DNA of 64,000 bases from Ochromonas danica (taxonomy: Eukaryota > Sar > Chrysophyceae > Chromulinales > Chromulinaceae): the NCBI GenBank assembly GCA_015146655.1, contig VKHL01000136.1:1-64000 (forward strand), in the 5' to 3' direction. A program made the translations under genes and the position numbers. Below are positions 1-11,673 of this stretch, piece after piece. Position 1 is the stretch's first letter. The number at the start of each line of letters is the position of its first letter. The notes beneath the pieces were generated by a model that worked only from the letters and a program-made list of their open reading frames with translations, was not told where the DNA came from and did not search any database.

Positions 1-127
1 TTGAATGATGTAGATTAGGGAGAGGTCCCAGTCAACCGAAGATCCCATGGATCAGTCATAATCGATTCCAACAAAATCAATCCCAACTCCTTCGCTCTCT
101 TTTAGCAACCCCAGTTACTTCAAAGTC

Positions 128-524
128 ATGACTCCTTGGTACGTCGCTCTTGAAAGCAAGCCTCGTCTTCAGGTGGTGGGTGTTTTTATCGCAGGCTGCC
201 TGGGCATTGCCACTGTTTGCTCCTTCGCCACGAAGAGTGTGGGTGAGTATCACTGAAGCAACACTGCCTTGCAATAACCTCCTCCTCACAGCCTAACCTC
301 TCTAACCCTCATCTTCTATTCTGTCCTTAGCTGTGCAATCCCGCACCCTGTCTCCTGAGTGGAAGAGGGCTCAGAAGGAATACATGAAGTTCCAGAGCAT
401 GAACACTCTTTTCGGTGAGTTGTCTGACCTCTGTCTGCACTCTATTGCATTCTGTCGCAAACACTAACAAGAAGATTGTGTGGTATATGGTGTCTTGTAT
501 TCAGGTGTGAGTGCTGAGAAGTAA
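128..524 (+). CDS. Small single-pass membrane protein, three exons
   Basis: Exons 128-242, 331-414 and 505-524 join in phase (each intron follows the first base of a codon, with GTGAGT-type donors and TTAG or TCAG acceptors) to give a protein of about 72 residues. It begins MTPWYVALESKPRLQ, has one hydrophobic segment at roughly residues 16-33, and ends in a soluble tail containing SPEWKRAQKEYMKFQ and LFGVSAEK. Size and layout resemble the small accessory subunits of mitochondrial inner-membrane complexes, but I do not recognise the family and that comparison is inference. The exons are too short to be found as ordinary open frames. Confidence 0.7.
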
Positions 525-1186
525 TCCTAACAGATGAAGTAGTTCTTCTAGTTTAGCCTGTAGATCAAACGTAACAGCACCAGCTTACTTGTTGTTAGGG
601 TAGTGGATGATGGATGGTCTGTTATGGTTTGTGTGGCTCTGATCGTCGCTCGTGCAGTGCCATAGTTGTAGGTGTGGAGGTCTATAATATCATATGTATA
701 TTCAACTGTTCTTGATTGTAATTAATGAAAGTCATTATTTCAACAATAGTTTGTTTGTTTGTTTGTTTATTAACGTATTATGGTAAATAGTGTTAGTTGT
801 AGTAGATTAGATGGCACATGAAACACCTGCTGAGACTAACTACAGCACACCAACAACATGCACAATGAGATACAGAGAAGTCAAGTGCTTCTGCTTCTTT
901 ATACTGTGGGATGGTGGTGAACGAGTTGGTTATACTCATGCTGTGCAGGAAAATTACTTCTTCATTTGATATCCCCCTTGTTGGATCTAGCAGCAGTCCT
1001 GTCTGACCAAGAGAGAGAGAGAACTGATAGACGAGGATACCAAAGTAATCTTACATTATCTGCACATACTTACAGTATCAATATAGAATCAAAAAAAATT
1101 AACATGCATAATATGAACAACAAGGAAGAGTAAATAGACCTAGGCTGCACTACTAACAAACAACGACAATGAGTTGATTGACGTTA
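525..1186. other. Intergenic region, convergent 3' flanks
   Basis: No coding signal seen. It holds the 3' flanks of the small membrane protein gene on the left and the PH-domain gene on the right, which converge here. A short TTTG microsatellite lies at about 750-769 and a GA-rich run near 1011-1021. Confidence 0.6.
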
Positions 1187-1714
1187 TCAGTAGACACGCA
1201 CACATGTACAGAGATTAATCCTCGTTGATTTGTTTAAAGTAGCAGTTGCTGCAGGGTCTGATTGTTGTCTAGATCTGCGATCAGTGAAGGAATCATAAGA
1301 TCCAGACCCATTGTTGCTAAAGCTATTCATCGGATTTGCAGTATTGCTATGGAGATTTCCATCTCGTAAATCAATCAAAAAGTCTATCCATTGCTGAGCT
1401 TCTTCTTCATTAGCAGCACGAAGTTGATATCTACGATCTTTTAATTCAATCTCAAAGACAACCCCAGAACCAAAATTATCACTAATTGGACCTACACGAC
1501 GAATTCCACCCACTTGAGGCACAGCAATAGCAGCTAATAACTTGGACATATTATGATTTTTATAATAGGTGAGATATCCACCACTAGTCTCAAAATAACG
1601 CTTCTGCCAGGCACCGGAAGAGGATTGCTTCATAAGATAACCTGAAATTGTGGCATCATTTCTACGAAAAGAGAAGCGATGATCATCATCTACATAGTCA
1701 TACTGTCCTGTCAT
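1187..1714 (-). CDS. PH-domain protein
   Basis: A single-exon protein of 175 residues, almost entirely a pleckstrin-homology domain at about residues 20-118. The domain shows the opening ISGYLMKQSSSGAWQKRYFE, a middle YLTYYKN strand and the C-terminal helix EEEAQQWIDFLIDLRDG with its conserved tryptophan. PH domains bind phosphoinositides or protein partners at membranes. No second domain is visible; the Ser/Asn-rich tail (residues 120-175) looks disordered. The ATG at 1712-1714 is the first in frame. Which lipid it binds cannot be read from the sequence. Confidence 0.85.
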   Translation of the reverse strand: MTGQYDYVDDDHRFSFRRNDATISGYLMKQSSSGAWQKRYFETSGGYLTYYKNHNMSKLLAAIAVPQVGGIRRVGPISDNFGSGVVFEIELKDRRYQLRAANEEEAQQWIDFLIDLRDGNLHSNTANPMNSFSNNGSGSYDSFTDRRSRQQSDPAATATLNKSTRINLCTCVRVY

Positions 1715-2501
1715 CTCTTATCTTCTCTTACTTGCTTTCTTTCTTACTTGATTATCGTTTTCACTCAATTGAGGAGAAAATTGTTTGTATGGGCAGTAGT
1801 AGGTTGGTCTTGTTTTGGTAGATCAAAAAATTATAAATCCTATGCTACCTTGACCAATAAATTAGACTAAGGATTTCTAAGTCTTCAAGCAAGACTTGAA
1901 GAGGATGACAAGACGGGTAGTCTACACCACAGAGAGGTGTCTTGGCGTTAGTAGTTAGACCAACAGATGTCGTTGTTGGCCAGCAGAGCCAAGCCAGCAG
2001 ATGTCGTCCAGATGTGTTGCGGGGTGATGATGAGCGAATTTGGATCCTTCCCACGCAACACAATAACAACTTCAGGAACATTAGATACCAGAGGCCACTA
2101 ATCTGTCTACGACACACAGTAGCTAGACAGTGTTTTAATGCAAGAGAGTATAACTATTAATGCAGTCATTTTGTTAAAGGATATATTGATTTGTCGTCAT
2201 TTCTGAAAGTACATAAATTATAAATAAGTCACAAACATACATGAATTTTATTTATACTTTTATATTTCTCCCTGATTTATGATCTTATCTTTTCTCTTGA
2301 AAAGCTAAAGACAATCAATTATGAGATAATCAAGTATGAGGAGAAAAACAGGACTCCATACCAAAATATCCCACGCATCACAACAATACTAGCCTCAAGT
2401 CAGACGGTTTCATTCAAACTGTGTGGGTGCTCTGCTGTGGTGGATGTCTAACGGTTTCAAAGGCAGTCGATAGTCTTCTTTAGAAAGATCATTGAACCAT
2501 C
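1715..2501. other. Divergent intergenic region
   Basis: Lies between the start codons of the PH-domain gene (minus) and SPAG6 (plus), so it should hold both promoters. A stretch at about 1860-2160 is less AT-rich than its surroundings and has a short direct repeat (CAGATGTCG at about 1964 and 1999). It has no convincing coding content and I could not assign it to an element. Confidence 0.45.
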
Positions 2502-4352
2502 ATGTCGGTCTTACAAAATTTTGAAGAATATCAAAAAGCACGTGTTAAATTTGTTCAAGCTGTAGCGGAAGCAGCAACTCGTCCACAAAATATTGAAGTG
2601 ATGAATAATGCGGGAGTTATGCAATTATTACGTCCTTTACTATTGGATAATGTCCCTAGTATTCAACAAACGGCAGCTTTGGCATTAGGTCGTTTAGCTA
2701 ATTATTCAGAGGATTTGGCCGAGGCAGTTGTGGGGAATGAGATCTTGCCTCAACTTGTCTACTCCCTCTCTGATCAAAATGTAAGTTGTGCTGTGTGGGA
2801 GGTTACTGTGTTATGGCTACCGTTATAGTCATGTGCTCTTCTACTACTACTTGTTCTCTCCGGTCATTGCCTTTTCTGACTCTGACTGTAACATGACTTG
2901 ACTGTGACCGTTAGTTATATCATACTGTGATTATGACTATATACTATGACTATATGTACTGTGGTGTACTGTGTACTGTGTGTACTTTGACTGTGACACG
3001 ACTATGTACTATGCACCATGACATCGGTTCAGACGGAGTGTGTTTTGACTAAGTCTGTGACTATGATGGTTCTGACTGACTGTGACTACATGCTTGCTCA
3101 TATGTTTGAATAGAGATACTACAAGAAAGCTGCCGCATTTGTTCTTCGTGCTGTTGCCAAGCATTCTCCTGATTTAGCACAAGCTGTTGTCGATTCCAAT
3201 GCTTTACAAACTTTAGTACCTTGTCTGGAAGAATTTGATCCTAGTGTGAAAGAAGCAGCTGCATGGGCTATTGGCTATATTGCTCAACATACTGGAGTCC
3301 TGGCTCAACATGTTGTTGATGCTGGTGCTGTACCTCTCTTAGTACTATGTATTCAAGAACCTGAGATTACCTTAAAGCGTATTGCTGCTTCTTCTATTGG
3401 TGATATCTGTAAGCATTCTCCTGAATTAGCTCAATCAGTTGTGGATGCTGGAGCAGTAGCTTATCTAGCTCCTCTTATTCTTCATCCTGATGCCAAACTA
3501 AAAAGACAAGTGTGTGGTGCATTAGCACATATTGCCAAACATTCTGTTGATCTTGCTGAAGTGGTTGTGGAAGCTGAAATCTTCCCTAATATCTTAAACT
3601 GTCTCAAAGATAATGATATTATGGTTCGTAAAAATGCTGCTATGTGTATTCGTGAAGTTTCCAAGCATACACCTGAATTAGCCAAGTTAATTGTTAATAG
3701 TGGTGGTGCAGCTGCTTTAGTTGACTATGTCACGGAAGCACATGGGAACAACAAGTTACCAGGTATTATGGCATTGGGTTATATTGCTGCTTTCTCTGAG
3801 ACGTTAGCCTTGGCAACTATTGTCTCAAAGTCTATTCCACCTCTTAAAGAAGCATTAATTTCTGAACCTGAAGATCATATTAAAGCAGCTTGTGCTTGGA
3901 CACTTGGACAGATTGGACGTCATACACCAGATCATGCTCGTGCTATTGCTGAAGGTGATGTCTTACGTCATCTCTTAGCTTGTATGGTCCATGAAGACAG
4001 TTCAGAAGATCTCAAAACGAAAGCTAAACGTGCTCTCAAGGCTGTCTTGGCTAAATGTACACATTTACAAGCCTTACAGCCATTATTACGTGATTCACCT
4101 GTTAAGGTACAAAAGTATGTCTTACGTCAATTTGCACAATTATTACCTCATGATGTCGCTGCAAGAAGATCCTTTGTTCAAAGTGGTGGATTACAATTCT
4201 TGCAAGAACTTAATGAGACAGTGGGGGGTAAACTCAGTGAGTATATCATACAGATTAATAATTGTTATCCTCCTGAAGTGGTGGAGTTTTATAGCCCTAA
4301 TTACTCCAAGACTTTGTTACAGAAGGTGGATGAGTATCAACCAGGTAAGTAA
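2502..4352 (+). CDS. SPAG6: Axonemal central-pair armadillo protein SPAG6/PF16
   Basis: Exons 2502-2780 and 3114-4352 join in phase 0 to a protein of 505 residues, the usual length for SPAG6 (Chlamydomonas PF16). Armadillo repeats fill the whole chain, with family signatures such as YYKKAAAFVLRAVAKHSPDL, VKEAAAWAIGYIA, EPEITLKRIAASSIGDI and the C-terminal CYPPEVVEFYSPNYS. SPAG6 stabilises the C1 microtubule of the central pair and is needed for flagellar motility, so the organism, or one life stage of it, should have a 9+2 flagellum. The 333-base intron is the longest resolved in the window and is a degenerate mix of TGACTATG and TGTACTGTG words. Confidence 0.96.
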
Positions 4353-4768
4353 TCATGGTAAATCGTACTATTGTTTCCACAACTTGCTCTCATGATAGTT
4401 GAATGATGATTGATTGATATAGAGGTACATTAGAGCTTAAAGCTGGATAGCCTAATGTTGTTGTTATTCGTGAGAAAGAAACGGAATTAATAATAAGCTA
4501 TGCTATGTTATGCTATGCTACTATTGTAATTGTTATAATGACATTCTATTACTATGTAAGATTAAAGGAAACCTTCCTTCTCCCTCCCTCAACCTTCTTC
4601 TTCGTCTTCTTCTCTTTTGTACCAATAGTCTAGTCCAAGCAGACATTCTCTAAGCTATTTCCGTTCTTCTCTATTCTAAGCTATTCAATGCAACACGAAA
4701 GATTGGATCTCCCAATCTACTTTACAAATACTTCTTAACAATACAATAACAACACTCAGGTAGCCTTA
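4353..4768. other. Intergenic region, convergent 3' flanks
   Basis: Between the convergent 3' ends of SPAG6 and the kinesin gene. AT-rich with short TATGCTATGCTA-like words near 4498-4520 and a pyrimidine-rich tract at 4571-4616. No gene seen. Confidence 0.6.
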
Positions 4769-7700
4769 TCATGTGGGATGAGTACCACGAAGAGAACGAA
4801 GTTCCTTCTCCATCTCTAAGTTACGCTTCTCCAAGGCTTCTCGTCGTTCCTTTTCAGCAGCATACCTTCTCACGACTTCTAGATTGACTTGTCGACTAGT
4901 CAAGGCAGCTTTCTCTTCTGCGGGGAGTTGACCTTTATGTTGAGCAATTTCTTCCAGTAAGTGCTCTAAGGTTTGTCGTTGAGCACTTTCTAACATATGA
5001 ACTAACGCAGTGTGAGACTGAGATTGAGAAGTAGAGGTGCGACTTGTTAACACACCACCATGATGATGATGTGTTGGAGTGTTTGGAGGATGAGGAAGTA
5101 GGAATCCTCCAGATGATCGAGAAGATAATGGAGTTGAGCCACGCTGTTCTGCTACTTTTAGTTGTTGTAACAGGAAAGAAATCTTTTCTTCACTTTCTCG
5201 TTTTTGTTGTTCTAATCGTCGAAGTTGTTCTGATCGCATTCTTTGCATTGTTTTGACCAAGTCATCATATTCTACACATTTCATATCAAGTTGTTCTTGT
5301 AATGATTTCAATGAACTTTCTTTCGATCCACTAGCAACCTTCTCTGTTATAGCAGATTGTAATAGCCATCGACTAGCCTTGCGATAGAGTGAGAATGACG
5401 GAGAGCGAGAAGGAGAGGATGGTTTGACCTTCCTGCTGCTTGTTGGTCGCTGTTGTCCGAAATGCTCCAATTCTTCCAAAATCTTGTCCACCTGTTGATC
5501 AAAGTCTGTTGGGTTCATCTTCTTCGCTCCTGATGCTTTACTATTTCTTTCTCCAAGTGTATGTAATCTATTCTGTTCTTGTTCTAATCGAGATTGTGTT
5601 AATGCAATCTCAGTCTCCAATGCTTCCAATTCTTCCGCTAATTCCAGCTCTTCTTCTCCCTGATCTGTTCCTGCAGGTTCTTGACCTTTTGTTCGCTTTT
5701 GTAACTGATTGATACGCTCTAGATACTCTGTTCGATGCTCTTGATAAGCAAGAATAGACTGTTGGATATCATCAATCTCTGCTATGAGTTCTTCTTGCTT
5801 GGCAGGACTTTGTCCTCCTTCTTGTCTTTTCTTCTTCTTCACCTTTTGAAGACGATTATCAAGAGAAGAAATCTTTCCATCAATTTCTTTCACTTGCTCT
5901 TCAAGTGTCTTGATATCATACTCTTCTTCTTCCTCTTCTTCTTCTTCTTGCTTGGGGTCTGAGTTCATAGTTTCCTTCTCACCTCCAACTGTCCCTCTCC
6001 CTGTGCCTGTGCCAGTAACTCGTTGAGAAGTGGTATTATTACTGCTCAGTTTCTTCTTCTCACTTTCCAATTCCGCTCGCTCACTCTTAAGAATATGAAG
6101 CGCTTTGGAGAGTTTCTTAACTTCAACTTGGACTATACCAACTTGTACAAGATCTTCAATCCGTTCTTGCAGCCATGCAGTCAGATGACTACCCAGCAAA
6201 CTGCCATCGTCGTCATCAACAGCCACTTGCTGTTGTTGTTGTTCTGCTTCTCGTCTTGCTTTGACTGACATCTCTTCATCTTCCTTTCTTAATGTAGCAG
6301 CTTGAAGTTCTTTTCGCTGTCGTTGTAATTGAATTTCCATAGAATTCATCTTTTCAATCAATTCTTTCTCTTTTCTTCGATACTCTTCCAAATCTAATCG
6401 TAACTTCTTTTTCTCACTATTTTCTAATGATAATTGCTTTTGTAAATCTTTCATCTCTTGTTGTAAAGTCGCCAGTTGTTCTGCTTCATGTTGTTGCTGT
6501 TGCTCTGCTTCTCCTGCTATGCGATCTTTTAACTGGCGGAATTGGGTTTGTAAGTCACGATATGAGGATTTTAGGAGATGCAGCTCTTTCTTGAGTCCGT
6601 CTTTCTCACTCTCAATTTGATGAATTTGACCTTCCACTTGCTGATGATGTTGATCTTCTAGTTCTTTCTTTCTTGTCTGCCATCTCTCTTCTGCTTGTTG
6701 TAATTCTTGTTCTAACTTTGCTTGAAATTGTTCACGAAGATCTTCTTTCTCTCTTGCTAAAGCTTCTAAATCTTCCATTAATTGTGAAATATCAGGTTCA
6801 GCAACTGCTACAGCTAAACTTAAATCCAAATCTTCTGGACTTGTTGTTGTTGTTATATGAGAGGATCTCTTAAATCTTGTACTACAACGTAAGAGATGTT
6901 TACGAAGTGAAAGAAGATCAGAAGACAGCTTTTGTGCTTTTACTTCCAAATCTTTGTTCGTCTTCTTGAGAGATTTGATTTCTTTCATTTTCTCTGCGAA
7001 AATAGTTTCATCACGTTGAAGATCTTCTCGACATTCTTCTAGTTCATCTTCTAACATTTGAATTCGTTCTTCCATCTCATTAACAGATGAATCTTTCGTA
7101 GAAGTATGAGAAGCATTGTTATGCTCTGTGACAAGACGTTGTAACCCTTGCATAGACTCTCTCAAGGACGATCTCAATGCTGCATTGTCATCTACCACTT
7201 GTCCATATCCATACTGCACTGCTTGTAACAGCTCCTGCCCAATACGATGCACCTTCTCACTGTCTTCCACACTCTCTAAGAGGTAGCGAAGACTTCTTTC
7301 TATTGTTTGCAATATTTGGGAACAAGTTGATAGCTTCTGTCGTAGCTCTTTATTGTTCGAGTATGAGGATGATGCAGGAATAGGAACTGGAGGAGGAGTC
7401 GCTGTTGTTAGCTGTTGCTGCATACGTTGAATTTCAGCACGCAGAGATAGAACAAGACTTGACTCAAGCTCTTCGGCCAGTTCAAGCTCCTCCACTGTGG
7501 TTGTCTTGGAAATGTTCGCCATGACTTTGTTGTGCACCGAACGGGCGCGATGAGCATATTGCAAAGTACTCAAAGTCTCGTGTGTGTTCAAATCGGAAGT
7601 CGACACACATGCTAATAGCAGCGTTCGACTATTGCCTCCCAGGGAATCTTGTAAGAAACGTGTTAGCTTTGACTCTCGATAAGGCACGTGACTGACAGGA

Positions 7701-8797
7701 TGAGAAGTTAGTGCGCGGATGACTTTTCCCAACGCCAGCAAACCCTTTCAGTAAAATAGCCACAAGAGACCCCCCAAGATAAGAATGACGTTCGGGAGAA
7801 GTTAAGTACACTTGGGATTCTTACTTGATTGATACCAACACTCTCTTTAAATCGCGTGCCCACAGCACCCGTCCTTTTCGCTCGCTCGGAACCAGCGAGA
7901 TCTACAAGATGTAACTTGGCATGAAGAAAGGCACGCTCTTCCACGCCATCTTTGTTCTGAAAAGTCCAACAGATAGTTACGTTATTATCAATACACTCTT
8001 TATCCGCAAACTGACGAGCAGATACTGTCTTACCTGAAACTCAATCATCTCCAACGAGACAGTAAATATTGCCTATCAACATTCAGCTAATTACAATGCT
8101 AATGTTAATATCAATAGGAGGAATTGCTTACATGTGAGCGACTGCTGGACTCGTTCATCAGTGTCTCGGCAGTACTGCGATTGATATTGCCTGTCTCAAG
8201 GAAATCCATGGCAGATCTCACAGAAGTAACCACTTCCTCTCTCGCTCCTGTAAAGAATATGCGACCATGTTTATCCTCTCGAATCATAATATCACGTGAA
8301 GGAATTTCAGGATGAAGCAAGTCTTTGCACTCATCATTGTACAACTCGATCATTGAGACACGCACATTGGCCACATGGGTCGCAGCAGGAAGATTCTTTA
8401 GATAATGAAAGATATGTTTTAAAGCACGTGGAATAATTCCTTCTTCCTCTTCTTCTATGCCTGCACCCATTATGGTGAAGGTTTTCCCACTGCCGGTTTG
8501 TCCATCTGCCACATTTCATTACCCAGTGATTGTGAGAGACAGATGGAACAGTGAAGGGTGCTTCTTACATGCTAGCACAGTGGCATTATATCCATCGAAG
8601 CAACCATCGACTAAAGACTTGACGCATTTCTCATAGACTTCTCCCTGAGCCGTGCTTTCATCCAACACAGTTTCAAATTGGAACTTCTTGTCAGCGATTT
8701 GAATTCCATCTTCAACAATTGACACCGACCTTCGGCCACGTATTTCAGAACGAAGTAAAGGTCGACAACGTACTACCACATTTATTCGTGAATCCAT
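4769..8797 (-). CDS. Kinesin motor protein, kinesin-4-like, with long coiled coil
   Basis: Five exons (8569-8797, 8132-8505, 8034-8072, 7825-7956, 4769-7744) give about 1249 residues. The N-terminal motor carries the P-loop [10 protein letters not shown] (its Tyr codon is split by the first intron), switch I SSSRSHAIF (split after the His), switch [10 protein letters not shown], and the kinesin C-terminal signature [20 protein letters not shown]. The rest is long Glu/Gln/Lys-rich coiled coil, then a Ser-rich linker with a His run and a final coiled coil. ATG 8797 opens [13 protein letters not shown], the standard kinesin start. The motor looks closest to kinesin-4 (KIF4/21/27), but family placement from motifs alone is tentative. 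It could move flagellar or mitotic cargo. Intron 1 is only 63 bases and exon 3 only 39. Confidence 0.9.
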
Positions 8798-9168
8798 TTT
8801 ATTATCACTCGTAGTTTTTGAAATCAATTATCATTGAAAATCACCAGAGAGCTTGCAAACCGAAAAATCCACTTTTTCATATATGTGCGTACGGAAAACG
8901 AGTTGTTTTTCCACAAAATGATGTGCGGGTGTGTGATGTATAATTACGACGCGTTGGATTTTCTTTTCTGCTGCTCTGAGTCAGAGTTTGGAATGAAGTT
9001 ATGAAGTTTGAGTCAGTCAGCTCAGAAGACCTCCACGAACCATCCAGAAGAAGAAAAGGAACAAATCCATTCTCTTCACATAGAATAACTCCTTCCTTCT
9101 TGCACTTGTTGACCATAATCAATTGCTATTGTATCTTGCTGATTTGATTTGATTTGATAGATTGAAAA
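8798..9168. promoter_or_regulatory. Bidirectional promoter region (kinesin / light-harvesting gene)
   Basis: 371 bases separate the divergent start codons of the kinesin and the light-harvesting protein. TGATTTGATTTGATTTGATAG at 9140-9160 precedes the light-harvesting ATG by under 30 bases and is a short ATTTG tandem. No named promoter element was recognised. That both promoters lie here is inferred from gene orientation. Confidence 0.5.
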
Positions 9169-9939
9169 ATGTTTCGTTTGATCGCCTTTGTTTTGACAAT
9201 GTTCTGTGCAAGTGCGTTATTGCCAACGACACCTTGCAGAAGACTATTGCGGTCTTCATCAGCTCCTATCAGTGATCAAAGTACTTGCTTGCATGCTGTT
9301 TCTGACGAAATTAGTGACCTCAATTTGGAGCAAATGTTTGAGGTCTTTGATGCCGCGGACAAGAAAGTGAAAGACACTGAGGTGAAAAGCAGTCGACCTG
9401 CCTTCGACCCCAGGAAAGAAATTGGCAGTTCTGCTCCTTTGGGATTCTTTGATCCACTTGGATTTACCAAAGGTATAGATGAGTATACTTTCAAGAAATA
9501 CCAAGAATCAGAATTAAAACATGGCAGGATTGCAATGTTGGCAGCAGTGGGATTTCTGTTTGGTGAATCTTTCCACCCTCTCTTCAATGGCAACGTTGTG
9601 GGCCCAGCTATCTTCCAGTTCCAATTGGCAGATGCACTCTTCCCTAATTTCTGGATTCCTGTTATGGTCTTAGTTGGAGCAACCGAAGGACGGACCATTG
9701 CCATCGGCTGGGATCGCCCTGAGGAGACTTTCAAGAGTGTGACGGGAGTGGCTGGACTCCGCGCATCATATGAGGCGGGCAATATCGGTTTCGACCCTCT
9801 TCGCTTGAGACCTGCCAATCCCAAGGCCTACTCTGATTTCAAGACCAAGGAGCTTAACAATGGGCGGTTAGCCATGTTGGCTGTGGCAGGTATGGTGGCT
9901 CAGGAGCTGGTGTCGAACCAAGCAATCTTCCAATTTTAA
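9169..9939 (+). CDS. Fucoxanthin chlorophyll a/c-type light-harvesting protein
   Basis: An intronless gene for 256 residues. It opens with a hydrophobic signal peptide (MFRLIAFVLTMFCASA) followed by a basic, Ser-rich transit-like stretch, the bipartite leader of proteins imported into complex plastids. The mature part has two chlorophyll-binding helices with the light-harvesting signature, ESELKHGRIAMLA (about residues 110-122) and KELNNGRLAMLA (about 225-236), and a middle helix around VMVLVGATEGRTI. The protein should bind chlorophyll a/c and a carotenoid in the thylakoid and pass excitation to a photosystem. Subgroup (Lhcf, Lhcr, Lhcx) cannot be fixed without a tree. It fits a red-lineage plastid. 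Confidence 0.93.
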   Translation: MFRLIAFVLTMFCASALLPTTPCRRLLRSSSAPISDQSTCLHAVSDEISDLNLEQMFEVFDAADKKVKDTEVKSSRPAFDPRKEIGSSAPLGFFDPLGFTKGIDEYTFKKYQESELKHGRIAMLAAVGFLFGESFHPLFNGNVVGPAIFQFQLADALFPNFWIPVMVLVGATEGRTIAIGWDRPEETFKSVTGVAGLRASYEAGNIGFDPLRLRPANPKAYSDFKTKELNNGRLAMLAVAGMVAQELVSNQAIFQF

Positions 9940-10305
9940 CTTGACTTGGTGGGATTAAGTGTCTGCATAATATCATTCCTCTATTTGTGTGGTAAAATCG
10001 GTAATCAAAAAAATTAACAGCTTAAATGCCGCATTTTTTGGGAGTGCTTATTAGGATTGTTCGTTGGGAGCCAAGTCTATAGTGACATATCTACACCCTA
10101 AAAGGTGACATGTAGACAATACAAGCTATACGAGCTTCAATGCATACATCCAGAACATGATCAGAAAGCACGCATCAAGGGAAATCGACTAACAGCTTTA
10201 AGCTGTGATCGATGAGAGCGCATTGGAATACCATTCGCTATTTAGATCATAGACCACAACTATCATAGTTTCACAACTCAAAAGCGGAGGACAACAAGCA
10301 TATCT
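9940..10305. other. Intergenic region, convergent 3' flanks
   Basis: Between the convergent 3' ends of the light-harvesting gene and the TMEM144-like gene. No coding signal or repeat seen. Confidence 0.6.
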
Positions 10306-11382
10306 TTAATGAGATAAGCCCACCATCAACAGAGCCCCACCAGTAATCAAAAATGCTACGGAAAGAAAAGTTAGATTGCGAGTACCAGAGATCTCCTTGA
10401 ATAGAAAGATACCCCACAAGGATCCCACAAAGCCAGGACCACAAGAGATCATTGGGAAAGTAATGGAGAAACCCAATTGTCCATTGGCATAAAACCAGGC
10501 AATCTGCGCCACTGCCCACATCACACCGGAGATTGTAGCAGGTAAAATAATATCTGCATCGACGAAGGGTTTCTCCTTGTGTTGGTATTTATAGATGCAA
10601 TAGACTACGGTATAGAACCATGATGATAATAAAATTCCAGTAAAATGAGGGAAAACATAGTTCAAGCTATTGTCATCTCCATCATAACGGTTATCGATCA
10701 CATATTGAGAGGGATCAAAACTGCAGCCGAAGAATATTCCAGCAATAGTTGCTCCAATGAAACCCATAATTCGTTTGGTATTATCACTCCAGCCATCCAC
10801 GCCAGACTTTGTTGGTGAAAGATCCTCGCGTTCTTCTTTGTGCACTCCTCCAAGCTTTGCATCTACACTACCTGCTTCTTGAGAATCAAAAATAACCGAG
10901 TCCATCAAAGGAGTAGTCACAAGATCGGATTGCTCAGCGTTGTCAACACTGGTATCATTGGGTTTGACCTGAAGGAAGAACAGCAAACCAACAAAAGCCA
11001 AGACAACTCCACCGACATTCAAACCAGGATTGGCCACATCTTGCTTATTTAAACCAAACAATCCATAGGTACCACTTGCCCATCCCATAAACATGCTTGC
11101 TGCACCCCAAAGCAACAACGCCATGCCCATACCAATAAGTCGAATGACCATAGGACAAAGCATATTACCCGTGCACCAAAGGAATCCACCAAGGAAGGCT
11201 AAACCATGAATCTGAGGAAACTTTTGGATGATTAATACAGGAATGGAGGTCATAAAAATGGCATTACACATGATGAATTGAAAGAAAACACCATCGCCAA
11301 TCTTAACACGTTTTAAAGGAATAAAGTTGGAACCAAAGAATATAATAGAAATAAAGACACCTAAATATCCCAGACCACTCAT
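10306..11382 (-). CDS. TMEM144-family membrane transporter
   Basis: An intronless gene for 358 residues with about ten hydrophobic helices. The start GYLGVFISIIFFGSNFIPLK is the hallmark of the TMEM144 family, which belongs to the drug/metabolite transporter superfamily. Other fitting segments are FLWCTGNMLCPMVIRLIGMG near residue 90, GASFDPSQ-like IFFGCSFDPSQYV near residue 215, and the C-terminal FKEISGTRNL followed by a last helix. A hydrophilic loop of about 60 residues separates two five-helix halves. Family members are thought to carry sugars or similar solutes, but the substrate is unknown. ATG at 11380-11382 is the only plausible start. Confidence 0.85.
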   Translation of the reverse strand: MSGLGYLGVFISIIFFGSNFIPLKRVKIGDGVFFQFIMCNAIFMTSIPVLIIQKFPQIHGLAFLGGFLWCTGNMLCPMVIRLIGMGMALLLWGAASMFMGWASGTYGLFGLNKQDVANPGLNVGGVVLAFVGLLFFLQVKPNDTSVDNAEQSDLVTTPLMDSVIFDSQEAGSVDAKLGGVHKEEREDLSPTKSGVDGWSDNTKRIMGFIGATIAGIFFGCSFDPSQYVIDNRYDGDDNSLNYVFPHFTGILLSSWFYTVVYCIYKYQHKEKPFVDADIILPATISGVMWAVAQIAWFYANGQLGFSITFPMISCGPGFVGSLWGIFLFKEISGTRNLTFLSVAFLITGGALLMVGLSH

Positions 11383-11673
11383 CTCTCTTGTCTATTTGCT
11401 TCAGCACAGCCGTGATCTTGTTATTCTATTGGAATCACTCGCTGGGACAAAATGGTTGGGTTGCAATCCTAGGAGAGGTTTCGGGTTTCCGGGTTTCCGT
11501 AACCTTCGATTTCTTTTGTAAACAAAGATGGTGATGTATGTAATCTTTTCAACATATTCAGTGCCATGCAATTAGACTACAACACTATCATAAAACCATC
11601 AGCTCTATGTATAAACAATAATTAGACAATATATACATAAACATACAGAGTAATAGATGATCATTCTGACCAA

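Noticed and set aside
1845-2160. Overlapping open frames on both strands, possible transposon remnant
   Set aside because: No recognisable domain, no terminal repeats and no second copy in the window.
5044-6873. Leu-rich plus-strand frames within the kinesin coiled-coil region
   Set aside because: They are antisense reads of Glu/Gln/Lys-rich coiled-coil codons; kinesin motifs fix the true strand.
9259-9824. Long minus-strand frames over the light-harvesting gene
   Set aside because: Shadow frames; the plus strand carries the signal peptide and both chlorophyll-binding motifs.
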